Assembly: GCA_027019685.1 (NCBI GenBank)
Contig: JALUWH010000106.1
Coordinates: 1 to 14,685 of the forward strand
Length of the DNA stretch: 14,685 nucleotides
Source of the DNA: Ghiorsea sp.
Lineage (GTDB): Bacteria; Pseudomonadota; Zetaproteobacteria; Mariprofundales; Mariprofundaceae
Reading direction: 5' to 3'
The translations under genes were made by a program, and so were the position numbers. Of this stretch, positions 6,981 through 14,518 are shown in pieces. The notes beneath the pieces are model-generated. The model did no database searches. It saw only the letters and a program-made list of their open reading frames with translations, and was not told the origin of the DNA. Each line of letters begins with the position of its first letter. The first letter of the stretch is position 1.

Positions 6981-8717
6981 TCAGTTCGTTTCTAACACCA
7001 CATCTTTAATCACAAATTGCACGGCATCACCACCCCGATAATCATCGCTTTGCAACTGTCCCAAAACCGATACACATACACCTTCTTGCAAATCATCGGC
7101 TAAAGCACTCCCACCAAAAACAACAGCATTAGTAAAGTGTATACCATCAGTCAGCCGCACACGCATCACGCCCCCCTTAAGTTTTTTACTATCAACCACA
7201 GTTACATCATGAATCACCCATAAACATGCAGGGTTGGCTTGCCCAATGGGTTCAAAGCGTTGTAGCCGTGATGCCAAACCAATATGTAAAGCAGATAAAT
7301 TTAAAGCACCATCAATCAACAAATGATTTTGAATCAAGCCATCGGTTTGTTGTTGGTTTACTGCCTTGGTAAAATCCAAAACAAAAGCATCCCAGCTTGC
7401 TGCTTTAACCGTGCCACCACCTGCCCCAGCATGACCACCAAAACCATGCAAATGTTGAGCACAGATGTGAAGTAACTGACCAATATGAAAACCTTTAGTA
7501 CCACGCAATGATACACGAATATTCTGCTCACTATCGACAAAACCTACCGCTGCTGGTCGCCCATGTTGTCTAGCTAAACGCCCTGCAACCAAGCCCACCA
7601 CGCCTGCGTGCCAACTTTCATCATAAACAGCAAGCTGTGCATTCTTTTCTTGGTGTTCACCTGTGTTAACTGGATTGATTACCTCAAGCTTAGCCAATGC
7701 TTGTTTATACGTTTCGACTTCAAGCTTTCGCCGTTCTTGATTGCATACATCCAAAGATGCTGCCAATGCAGCCGCCTCACTTGTATCTTGGCAACATAAC
7801 AAGCGCATTGCCTCTTCCCCATGTCGCATACGCCCTGCCGCATTGACGCGAGGAGCCAAATAAAAACCAATACTTTCTGTGGAAATACGCTTGCGATTAA
7901 CCTTTGCAATATCCAATAATGCAGACATACCTATAGAAGGAGATGTGCGTAATTGTTGTAAACCAAAATGCACCAACACACGATTTACACCCTGCAAAGG
8001 CATCACATCGGCTACAGTTGCCATAGCCACCCTATCTAACAACTGTTTTAAATCATAAGCAGGGCGTTTGTTTTTATTGGCAAGTAGCTTCCATGTTGCC
8101 ATCAATAAAAAGAAGGCAACACCAGTGCCACACAACACACGCTCTGCAAAACCACAATCTTCACGGGCTGGGTTTAACAAAGCATAAGCATTGGGTAATA
8201 TTTTATCAGGCAAATGATGGTCGGTAATGATTAAATCAAAACCTAACTCTGTCGCTTTGTCACATGCATCCAAACATGTGGTACCTGTATCCACACTCAA
8301 TCCTAATGTTGCGCCCGCATCATAAGCCTGTTGAACAGGTTCAACACCAATACCATGCCCATCATCTGCACGATGTGGAATGGAAAAACACACTTCTGCA
8401 CCCGCACTTCTTAAAGCTTCCACCAATACCGTTGTGCCACTTACCCCATCGCAATCAAAATCACCAAAAACATGTACTTTTTCATGGGTTTCTATGGCTT
8501 TTGCGAGTCTAGCTGCTGCTTTCTGCATATCTTGCATGAGAAATGGGTCTGGCAAATCAGATAATGCAGGCGTAAAAAAAGCATCTTGCTCAGATAGACC
8601 TCTAGCCTTGAGTAAACCTTGCCATGCACTTAACGGGTTATCCGCAACCAGTGGTTCATGTCGCCACTGTAGAGTGCGCCCTTTTCTGGTTCTTTTTCCT
8701 TGGCAATCAAAAGTCAT
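6981..8717 (-). CDS. recJ: Single-stranded-DNA-specific 5'-3' exonuclease RecJ
   Basis: RecJ degrades single-stranded DNA 5' to 3' in recombination and in mismatch and base-excision repair, using Mn2+ or Mg2+. The protein has 578 residues, almost the same as E. coli RecJ. It carries the DHH-family motifs FGDFDCDG (84-91), VDTG (142-145), DHH (166-168), a CGTGVAFFL segment (196-204), RVNAAGR (290-296) and the DHHA1 motif GGHAGAGGG (427-435). A C-terminal OB-like region follows. Two positions differ from the forms I know best: VDTG instead of VDNG, and GGHAGAGG instead of GGHxxAAG. The start codon lies inside the end of cmoB (11-bp overlap) with no Shine-Dalgarno sequence, so translation is probably coupled to cmoB. 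The stop faces the end of the polysaccharide operon across 40 bp, where I see no convincing terminator. Confidence 0.96.
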   Translation of the reverse strand: MTFDCQGKRTRKGRTLQWRHEPLVADNPLSAWQGLLKARGLSEQDAFFTPALSDLPDPFLMQDMQKAAARLAKAIETHEKVHVFGDFDCDGVSGTTVLVEALRSAGAEVCFSIPHRADDGHGIGVEPVQQAYDAGATLGLSVDTGTTCLDACDKATELGFDLIITDHHLPDKILPNAYALLNPAREDCGFAERVLCGTGVAFFLLMATWKLLANKNKRPAYDLKQLLDRVAMATVADVMPLQGVNRVLVHFGLQQLRTSPSIGMSALLDIAKVNRKRISTESIGFYLAPRVNAAGRMRHGEEAMRLLCCQDTSEAAALAASLDVCNQERRKLEVETYKQALAKLEVINPVNTGEHQEKNAQLAVYDESWHAGVVGLVAGRLARQHGRPAAVGFVDSEQNIRVSLRGTKGFHIGQLLHICAQHLHGFGGHAGAGGGTVKAASWDAFVLDFTKAVNQQQTDGLIQNHLLIDGALNLSALHIGLASRLQRFEPIGQANPACLWVIHDVTVVDSKKLKGGVMRVRLTDGIHFTNAVVFGGSALADDLQEGVCVSVLGQLQSDDYRGGDAVQFVIKDVVLETN

Positions 8718-9696
8718 AATTTGCCAACATCACAGCGCGCTTGGGTGCTTGATAACCTTCCACTGTTTTTTGTCTATCTTTCGGGGCTAAAAAATCAGGC
8801 AATGATTCAAAAGTCATCCATTCTGTTGACCGCTGTTCTTCTATACTGGTTGTATTTAAGTCCACACAACGAATTTTTTTAAACCCAGCACGTTGCAACC
8901 AGATGGTTAACATCGCTACCGACGGTATAAACCACACATTACGCATTTTGGCATATCGCCCACTGGGTACCAAACACGTGGTTTCATCACCATCGACCAC
9001 CAAGGTTTCGAGCACCAGCTCACCACCTTTTTTCAACAAACTTCTTATTTTATACAAATGCTCCAAAGGTTCACGCCTATGGTACAAAATCCCCATGGAA
9101 AACACTGTATCAAAACACTGCATACCACTTGGTATTTCATCGATCCCTGTAGGCATTAAAAAGTTTGCTGCATCAGGTTGATAACGTTTAACACTAGCAA
9201 AATGGAAGGAGAATAAGGGAGTAGGGTCAACACCAAGCACCAACTTCGCACCTTCTCCCAACATGCGCCACATGTGGTAACCCGAACCACAACCAATATC
9301 CAGTACCATTTTATCTTGCAGCGGAGAAATATGTGGCAATACCCGTTGCCATTTCCAATCAGAACGCCATTCCGTATCAATATGCACACCCAAAATATCA
9401 AAAGGACCTTTGCGCCAAGGGTGTAGCTGCTTAAGAGCCTGCTCTACTTTTTCTTTATCAATATGCGCAACACTTTGTACACACACTTGATGCGAAATAT
9501 CCACATCAGCTTGCACATCAGGCAATGCATTTAAGCCTTGAGACCAACGTGAAAAGTCACCATGTTTAAAAATTTTATGCCAACCTTGTTGATTTAACTT
9601 TAATAAGACATCGGTGTGAGGCTCAAAATCTAGAGACGATAAAACATGTGCTAAATGTTGATGTTCTTTGGCTTGATAAGTGGTTGTAAAATCCAA
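8707..9696 (-). CDS. cmoB: tRNA U34 carboxymethyltransferase CmoB
   Basis: CmoB transfers the carboxymethyl group of carboxy-S-adenosylmethionine to 5-hydroxyuridine at position 34 of certain tRNAs, giving the cmo5U wobble base. It contains the family's WRKGPF (94-99), DTEWRSDWKW (107-116), SAM-binding motif VLDIGCGSGYHMWRM (131-145), FDTVFSMGILYHRR (195-208) and KTVEGYQAPKRAV (310-322). All are nearly identical to E. coli CmoB. I chose the TTG at 9696 because TGAGGA lies 4-5 nt before it and LDFTTTYQAKEHQHL aligns with the E. coli N-terminus, giving 329 aa against 323. The frame stays open to an ATG at 9771, but the added 25 residues are hydrophobic and have no family counterpart. No cmoA, the enzyme making carboxy-SAM, is in the window. 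It is cotranscribed with recJ. Confidence 0.95.
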   Translation of the reverse strand: MDFTTTYQAKEHQHLAHVLSSLDFEPHTDVLLKLNQQGWHKIFKHGDFSRWSQGLNALPDVQADVDISHQVCVQSVAHIDKEKVEQALKQLHPWRKGPFDILGVHIDTEWRSDWKWQRVLPHISPLQDKMVLDIGCGSGYHMWRMLGEGAKLVLGVDPTPLFSFHFASVKRYQPDAANFLMPTGIDEIPSGMQCFDTVFSMGILYHRREPLEHLYKIRSLLKKGGELVLETLVVDGDETTCLVPSGRYAKMRNVWFIPSVAMLTIWLQRAGFKKIRCVDLNTTSIEEQRSTEWMTFESLPDFLAPKDRQKTVEGYQAPKRAVMLANYDF

Positions 9697-9700
9697 TGTT

Positions 9701-9706
9701 TCCTCA
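9701..9706 (-). promoter_or_regulatory. Ribosome-binding site that sets the cmoB TTG start
   Basis: On the minus strand this reads TGAGGA, 4 nt before the TTG at 9696. Together with the alignment to E. coli CmoB it makes the TTG start more likely than the upstream ATG. Confidence 0.6.
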
Positions 9707-9826
9707 CATATGATAAAAAAGCCAAAGCGTAAACCTCCCATCAGCAAAAGAAAGAAAAAAGCAAGGCACATTGCATATAAACTGCATCACGATAGCTTAC
9801 GCAACCATATCTTTTTATCATCACAC

Positions 9827-9830
9827 GAGG
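9827..9830 (+). promoter_or_regulatory. Ribosome-binding site of purB
   Basis: GAGG lies 7 nt before the ATG at 9838. The 141-bp gap to cmoB must hold divergent promoters, but I see no clear -35/-10 pair for either direction. Confidence 0.6.
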
Positions 9831-9837
9831 TTCAACC

Positions 9838-11217
9838 ATGCAACATTCTACGCTCACTGCCCTATCCCCACTGGATGGTCGTTATGCCAATAAAGTTGGT
9901 GAACTTCGCCCTATCTTTAGTGAGTTTGGTTTGATTAAAGCCCGTGTCTTGGTGGAAGTGCGTTGGTTGCAAATGTTGGCTGCACATAGTGATATTCAAG
10001 AAGTTGCATCATTATCGGCAGAAGCCAATGCTTTCTTAGATGCCATTGTTGATAATTTCTCAGAAGCAGATGCACAAGCCGTCAAAGATATTGAAAAGAC
10101 CACCAATCATGATGTGAAAGCCGTCGAATATTTCCTTAAAGATCAAGTCAAAGACCAAGCAGAATTAAATGCTGTGTCCGAGTTTATTCACTTTGCATGT
10201 ACATCCGAAGACATCAATAATTTGTCATACGGATTGATGCTTAAAGAAGCACGGGATACCGTATTGCTTCCTGCTTTAGACAATACGATTGCCAAAATGG
10301 AAAGTATGGCATCAGACATGGCAGCCATGCCTATGCTTGCCCGTACTCATGGTCAACCTGCATCGCCAACCACTATGGGCAAAGAATGGATGAATGTAGT
10401 CGCTAGGTTGGATAGACAACGTACACAAATTGCTGATGTAGTCATTTCAGGTAAAATCAATGGTGCAACAGGTAACTTCAATGCACATTTGATTGCATAC
10501 CCAGAAGTGGATTGGTTGAACACATCCAAAGGATTTGTAGAATCTTTAGGCTTAGCTTGGAGCCCATACACCACGCAAATTGAACCGCATGACTATATTG
10601 CAGAGCTTAACCAAGCCACCTCTCGCTTTAATACCATTATCATTGATTTTAGCCGTGACATCTGGGGGTACATTTCCATTGGTTTTTTCAAACAAAAAGT
10701 GATTGCTGGCGAAGTTGGTTCATCTGCCATGCCACATAAAGTAAACCCTATTGATTTTGAAAATGCAGAAGGAAACCTAGGACTAGCTAATGCCATGTTA
10801 CATCACTTGGCAGAAAAACTTCCCATTTCTCGTTGGCAACGTGATTTAACCGATTCCACTGTGTTGCGTAACCTTGGTGTTGGTTTTGGTTATACTATGC
10901 TTGCTCTTGCCTCACTCGACCGTGGTTTGAGTAAGTTGGAAGTCAACGAAGGTAAAATGCTTGAAGATTTGGATAACACTTGGGAAGTATTGGCAGAAGC
11001 CGTACAAACAGTGATGCGTCGCTATGCTTTGGAAAATCCTTATGAGCAACTTAAAGCACTAACCCGTGGCAAAGGCATCACTGCCGAACGTATTCGCACA
11101 TTTATTGAAAACCTAGATATTCCTGAAGATGCCAAAGCTCGCTTGAAAGACATTACACCCGCTGATTATATTGGTAATGCAGCAAGCATGGGTAAACACA
11201 AACATTCAAATAGCTAA
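9838..11217 (+). CDS. purB: Adenylosuccinate lyase
   Basis: Cytoplasmic enzyme catalysing two fumarate-releasing steps of purine synthesis: SAICAR to AICAR, and adenylosuccinate to AMP. It has 459 residues, close to the 456 of E. coli PurB, which it follows from the first residues (LTALSPLDGRYANKV). The fumarase/aspartase superfamily signature SSAMPHKVNPIDFENAEGN is at 295-313. TTNHDVKAVEY (88-98) and ARTHGQPASPTTMGKE (168-183) carry the family His residues. The ATG at 9838 has GAGG 7 nt upstream. The gene is divergent from cmoB and is followed after 119 bp by a PilP-domain gene, so it is probably its own transcription unit or the head of a loose operon. Confidence 0.97.
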   Translation: MQHSTLTALSPLDGRYANKVGELRPIFSEFGLIKARVLVEVRWLQMLAAHSDIQEVASLSAEANAFLDAIVDNFSEADAQAVKDIEKTTNHDVKAVEYFLKDQVKDQAELNAVSEFIHFACTSEDINNLSYGLMLKEARDTVLLPALDNTIAKMESMASDMAAMPMLARTHGQPASPTTMGKEWMNVVARLDRQRTQIADVVISGKINGATGNFNAHLIAYPEVDWLNTSKGFVESLGLAWSPYTTQIEPHDYIAELNQATSRFNTIIIDFSRDIWGYISIGFFKQKVIAGEVGSSAMPHKVNPIDFENAEGNLGLANAMLHHLAEKLPISRWQRDLTDSTVLRNLGVGFGYTMLALASLDRGLSKLEVNEGKMLEDLDNTWEVLAEAVQTVMRRYALENPYEQLKALTRGKGITAERIRTFIENLDIPEDAKARLKDITPADYIGNAASMGKHKHSNS

Positions 11218-11238
11218 AAAACACAGCTTATAGCTACT

Positions 11239-11258
11239 TACCTTGATATTTCAAGGTG
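11239..11258 (+). terminator. Hairpin after purB, weak terminator candidate
   Basis: ACCTTGA (11240-11246) and TCAAGGT (11251-11257) form a perfect 7-bp stem with a TATT loop, extended by one T-G pair. No T run follows, so it would be a poor intrinsic terminator. It may instead protect the purB 3' end or merely be a stable fold between the two genes. Confidence 0.25.
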
Positions 11259-11336
11259 TTGGGCTACACTTGCTCAGTAACTACATGAAAGAATCGCAGC
11301 TAAGTGGTGCTTTGATTTCATTTTGAGGTGTTTAAC

Positions 11337-11864
11337 ATGCGTATTTCATATCTCTTTATGCCCTTGTTATCATTTATGTTTTTGATGCAATCGCCTGCTG
11401 TTCAAGCTGCTGTTGAAGAGCCTACTGATCAAGAAAGCGAAGCCATGCCCGATGCCATGTCTCACTTAATGGTTGCCCCCAATATTGATATTCAGAATAT
11501 CCGTGACCCTTTCTTATCTTCATTTGAAAAAAACCGTATTGAAGAAGCCAAACGTTTTAAAAACCGTCGTCAGCTTCCCGAAAACAAAAGAAAACGTGAA
11601 GTTTTAGAGTTCTTCGACCTAAGCACACTTAAACTTGTCGCCACTTACAAAAAATCAGGTGGTGAATGGGTAGCTAGCGTTCAAGATTCTACAGGTAAAG
11701 CCTATACTGTTCGCCGTGGAAACTACATTGGTAAACGTGGTGGGCGTATTGAAAAGATTGATGGGCAAACCATTTATTTGGTTGAACAAACCATTAACCC
11801 TGCAGGTGAAATTGTAGATCGCCAAGTCACGCTAACCATGGCAGAGGTTAACGACAGCCGCTAA
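11337..11864 (+). CDS. PilP-domain periplasmic protein
   Basis: Resembles PilP, the periplasmic alignment protein of type IV pili that links the inner-membrane PilN/PilO pair to the PilQ secretin. The 175-residue product has a signal peptide with likely cleavage after SPAVQA (residue 24), a linker with NIRDPFL (54-60), and a C-terminal beta domain (about 88-170). The latter has the PilP pattern: EFFDLSTLKLVATY, then TVRRGNYIGKRGGRI, then a strand ending in RQVTLTM. Classical PilP proteins are lipoproteins, but no lipobox Cys is present here. I chose the ATG at 11337 because GAGGT lies 7 nt before it; a GTG at 11328 is in frame but overlaps that site. None of pilM, pilN, pilO or pilQ is present. 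It is 1 nt from nth. It may be a stray pilus component or a PilP/GspC-like protein of another envelope machine. Confidence 0.75.
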   Translation: MRISYLFMPLLSFMFLMQSPAVQAAVEEPTDQESEAMPDAMSHLMVAPNIDIQNIRDPFLSSFEKNRIEEAKRFKNRRQLPENKRKREVLEFFDLSTLKLVATYKKSGGEWVASVQDSTGKAYTVRRGNYIGKRGGRIEKIDGQTIYLVEQTINPAGEIVDRQVTLTMAEVNDSR

Positions 11865-11865
11865 G

Positions 11866-12501
11866 ATGAACAAAAAAGTAGTTGAACACCTTTTTTCAAC
11901 ACTACAATCCATTGAACCTGAGCCAAAAACTGAACTCAACTACAACACCCCTTTTGAACTTTTAATTGCTGTTCTTTTATCAGCACAAGCAACTGATGTG
12001 GGTGTCAATAAAGCCACAGCAAAGCTTTACCCCATCGCCAATACACCCCAAGCCTTTTTAGAACTAGGCGAAGAAGGCTTAAAAAAATATATTAACACCA
12101 TAGGTTTGTATAACAACAAAGCCAAACATGCTATCCAAACTGCACGTTTGTTGGTTGATAAGTTTAATGGCGAAGTACCCCGCACCCGCAAAGCATTAGA
12201 ATCATTACCTGGTGTTGGTCGTAAAACTGCCAATGTTGTATTAAATGTATTGTGGGGGGAACCCACCATGGCAGTGGATACCCATATTTTTCGTGTTTCC
12301 AACCGCACAGGTTTAGCCCCAGGCAAAAACCCTTTGGAAGTTGAAAAGAAGTTACTTCAAGTGATTCCTAAGAAATATATGAAACATGCACATCACTGGC
12401 TTATCTTGCATGGTCGCTACACTTGCACCGCTCGCAAACCCAAATGCCACGCTTGCCCCATCAATCAAGAGTGCCAGTGGGTTGAAAAAACAATTGCATG
12501 A
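11866..12501 (+). CDS. nth: Endonuclease III (DNA glycosylase/AP lyase)
   Basis: Base-excision repair enzyme that removes oxidised pyrimidines and cleaves the abasic strand by beta-elimination. All 211 residues align with E. coli Nth (also 211) with the same numbering. The helix-hairpin-helix is LPGVGRKTANVV (114-125) with catalytic Lys120, the catalytic aspartate is Asp138 in AVDTHIFR, and the [4Fe-4S] cysteines are 187, 194, 197 and 203 (C-x6-C-x2-C-x5-C). It starts 1 nt after the PilP-domain gene without a clear Shine-Dalgarno sequence, and its TGA overlaps the next start (ATGA, 12498-12501). Translation therefore looks coupled on both sides. Confidence 0.97.
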   Translation: MNKKVVEHLFSTLQSIEPEPKTELNYNTPFELLIAVLLSAQATDVGVNKATAKLYPIANTPQAFLELGEEGLKKYINTIGLYNNKAKHAIQTARLLVDKFNGEVPRTRKALESLPGVGRKTANVVLNVLWGEPTMAVDTHIFRVSNRTGLAPGKNPLEVEKKLLQVIPKKYMKHAHHWLILHGRYTCTARKPKCHACPINQECQWVEKTIA

Positions 12502-13646
12502 CTCAAAAGTTACCCTTCATTTTTCATAACTTACAAGACTCTCAAGTCTTTGCCTTGGCTCAAGCTGCGGGGCGAGCCAATTATGATGTGCAAGGTTTTA
12601 TAGATAATATCAAAACCACACCTTGGGTAAAAAAAAGTACCTATATCAGCCAATATGCTGAAATGCCTAACCTTGGTAAGGTCAACAAGGGTGTATATGC
12701 CTTAAACATCAAGAAAGCCAATATGCAAGGGGTTTTTGTACCTTTGGTGGATGATATCGCTGAACTTATGGCTGAATATTCGCCTTTATTGCGTAAATAT
12801 GGCATGCGCTTTTTAAGTGTACACGCCTCACAAATCGAACAAAGCAATACATATTACCTGCAACAGTGGCAAGGTAAGCTTGGTATTCCGCAAACCGCTT
12901 ATTGTGATGGCACACAACTGATTGAAACTGCAAAAAACATTGGATTCCCCGTCATCATCAAATCCTTTCGCCATGGTTTTATCACATTTGATGATGCAAA
13001 CACCATGCAAAACTGGCTCAACAATAACCCTGACTACCCCTTTCATCTTGTGCAACGTGTTCAACAATATATTCCAGGTGAAATCAACAGCATGGCATCA
13101 GTTCAGCTATTGTTTGATGAAAACAGTCGCCCTGTACGAGGTTTTACGGCACGTCGCATACGTGTAGCACAAACCATGTACGGTCCTTTTGGCGAAACCG
13201 TTGCTGCCAAAGCAGAGTGGATACCTGAGTTATATCATGCAGCAGTTGAACTGTTATCTGAACTCAACTGGCAAGGTTTTGCCGAAGTAGAATGCAAACT
13301 GGATACATCAGGGCAGTGGCAGCTCTTAGAAATTAACCCACGATTATCAGGCTGGGCATGTTTTGCAGAAGCTGATGGTGCTGGTTTCTTACAAGCTTAT
13401 CACCACCTATGCACAGAAGACACAGCACTTGAGCCAGCCTGTTTGCAACGCTCGCAAACCACCTACTCACGTATGATTGCTTCCACCATGCATCAACCCG
13501 ATTGGCATAATCTTTCATGGCAAACCATAAAAGCTATGTACAAACATCAAACCAACATCTGTTTTGGTGCATGGGATAAAAATGATAAAGCAGCCAATCA
13601 CGCTTGGACAAAGCTCATGCTCAAACGTTTTCTAACAAAAAACTAA
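12498..13646 (+). CDS. ATP-grasp ligase of unknown substrate
   Basis: A 382-residue ATP-grasp enzyme, expected to activate a carboxylate as acyl phosphate and join it to an amine or similar nucleophile. Visible parts are an N-terminal Rossmann-like region (about 1-110), the ATP-binding strand GFPVIIKSFRHG (149-160), a hinge LVQRVQQYIPGE (184-195), and the metal-binding end of the fold, GFAEVECKLD (260-269) and LLEINPRLSGW (276-286) with Glu264, Glu278 and Asn280. The C-terminal 80 residues match no pattern I know. The architecture is closest to carbamoyl-phosphate-synthase-like ATP-grasp proteins; the acceptor cannot be told from sequence. It overlaps nth by 4 nt (ATGA). Its stop overlaps the stop of the convergent HprK-like gene, whose own neighbour is a PqqD-like gene, so the three may form a functional set even though they are on opposite strands. 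Confidence 0.85.
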   Translation: MTQKLPFIFHNLQDSQVFALAQAAGRANYDVQGFIDNIKTTPWVKKSTYISQYAEMPNLGKVNKGVYALNIKKANMQGVFVPLVDDIAELMAEYSPLLRKYGMRFLSVHASQIEQSNTYYLQQWQGKLGIPQTAYCDGTQLIETAKNIGFPVIIKSFRHGFITFDDANTMQNWLNNNPDYPFHLVQRVQQYIPGEINSMASVQLLFDENSRPVRGFTARRIRVAQTMYGPFGETVAAKAEWIPELYHAAVELLSELNWQGFAEVECKLDTSGQWQLLEINPRLSGWACFAEADGAGFLQAYHHLCTEDTALEPACLQRSQTTYSRMIASTMHQPDWHNLSWQTIKAMYKHQTNICFGAWDKNDKAANHAWTKLMLKRFLTKN

Positions 13647-14515
13647 AAAACTTCTTTTTCTAGCAACTTCCACGCAGCAAACACATCAGGAAAGTGCAAA
13701 CGATAAAAAATACAACCTTGATCAATACGTTGATTCAACAGTGGTAAATCTTTTGCCATACCCGCTTGCACATGCAGGTGTTGCGGCAGCTCTACCAAAG
13801 CTTCATGGCGTGGAATAGGTATAAGCTTAGGTTTATCCAAGTTAGCATCATATTGGTGCAATACTATCATTTTTAAAGGTAATGGCTGGCGTTGTACATG
13901 TGCAGGATGCCACAAATGACAGCGCACAGTTGTCCCTTCAGTATTAGGAAAATCAAAATAATCGGCTGCAATCAACCCTGTACGCTCTATTTCCTCTCTA
14001 TCAAAAGCAGGGTGTTCTTTATATTCCCACTGCATGGGTCTAGGGAATGGATACACATGCCCATCATCAGCCAATAATGTAAATTCATCAGATAAATAGC
14101 TAGCGTGGGATAATAAACCCGCTGTGCAAATACTACTCTTACCAGCACCCGACACACCCGCAAACATTACTGCTTGTTGACCCATACCAAGGACTGCGGC
14201 ATGTATGGATAAAATATTCTTTTCTTGGTATAAATATTGCACAAGTTGGCTATAAAAATGAATTTCTAAAGCAGCACTTACTTCTCTATCATCCGTGCTA
14301 GACCATAATGACACACTTGGTTCATCGCCAACCTTGCTCGTAAAATGATATACACCTTGTTGATGCGTCACTGAAAAACATAAATCTGCTTGCTGCTGTT
14401 CAACTTGTTCATAAAGCTTAAGAAACTTCCACATGTCTTGCTGACAAGCCTCTGTATCACCATCGACTTGTATCACAACATTTGCAATGCGGCATTGCAC
14501 ACACCAATGTTTCAT
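13643..14515 (-). CDS. HprK-like P-loop kinase
   Basis: A 290-residue protein related to the C-terminal kinase domain of HPr kinase, without the N-terminal domain of true HprK. The N-terminal 100 residues match nothing I know. The core has IHAAVLG (104-110), Walker A GVSGAGKSS (120-128), and SDEFTLLADDG (142-152) with acidic residues that could bind Mg2+, followed by YPFPRPMQWE (155-164). These features occur in HprK-related proteins that are paired with PqqD-like genes near polysaccharide or peptide-modification loci; the substrate is unknown and HPr is unlikely. The ATG lies 3 nt after the PqqD-like stop with no Shine-Dalgarno sequence, so it is probably coupled to that gene. The TAG stop overlaps the TAA of the ATP-grasp gene on the other strand (CTAA, 13643-13646). 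Confidence 0.85.
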   Translation of the reverse strand: MKHWCVQCRIANVVIQVDGDTEACQQDMWKFLKLYEQVEQQQADLCFSVTHQQGVYHFTSKVGDEPSVSLWSSTDDREVSAALEIHFYSQLVQYLYQEKNILSIHAAVLGMGQQAVMFAGVSGAGKSSICTAGLLSHASYLSDEFTLLADDGHVYPFPRPMQWEYKEHPAFDREEIERTGLIAADYFDFPNTEGTTVRCHLWHPAHVQRQPLPLKMIVLHQYDANLDKPKLIPIPRHEALVELPQHLHVQAGMAKDLPLLNQRIDQGCIFYRLHFPDVFAAWKLLEKEVF

Positions 14516-14518
14516 GAA

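Noticed and set aside
8380..8790. 136-codon plus-strand open frame opposite recJ
   Set aside because: Antisense shadow of recJ and cmoB, both of which are certain genes on the other strand.
11259..11287. TTGGGC and TACATG as a promoter for the PilP-domain gene
   Set aside because: Spacing is 17 nt, but the -10 hexamer matches the consensus poorly, and nothing else supports it.
11328..11336. GTG start for the PilP-domain gene
   Set aside because: The GTG overlaps the GAGGT ribosome-binding site that suits the ATG at 11337.
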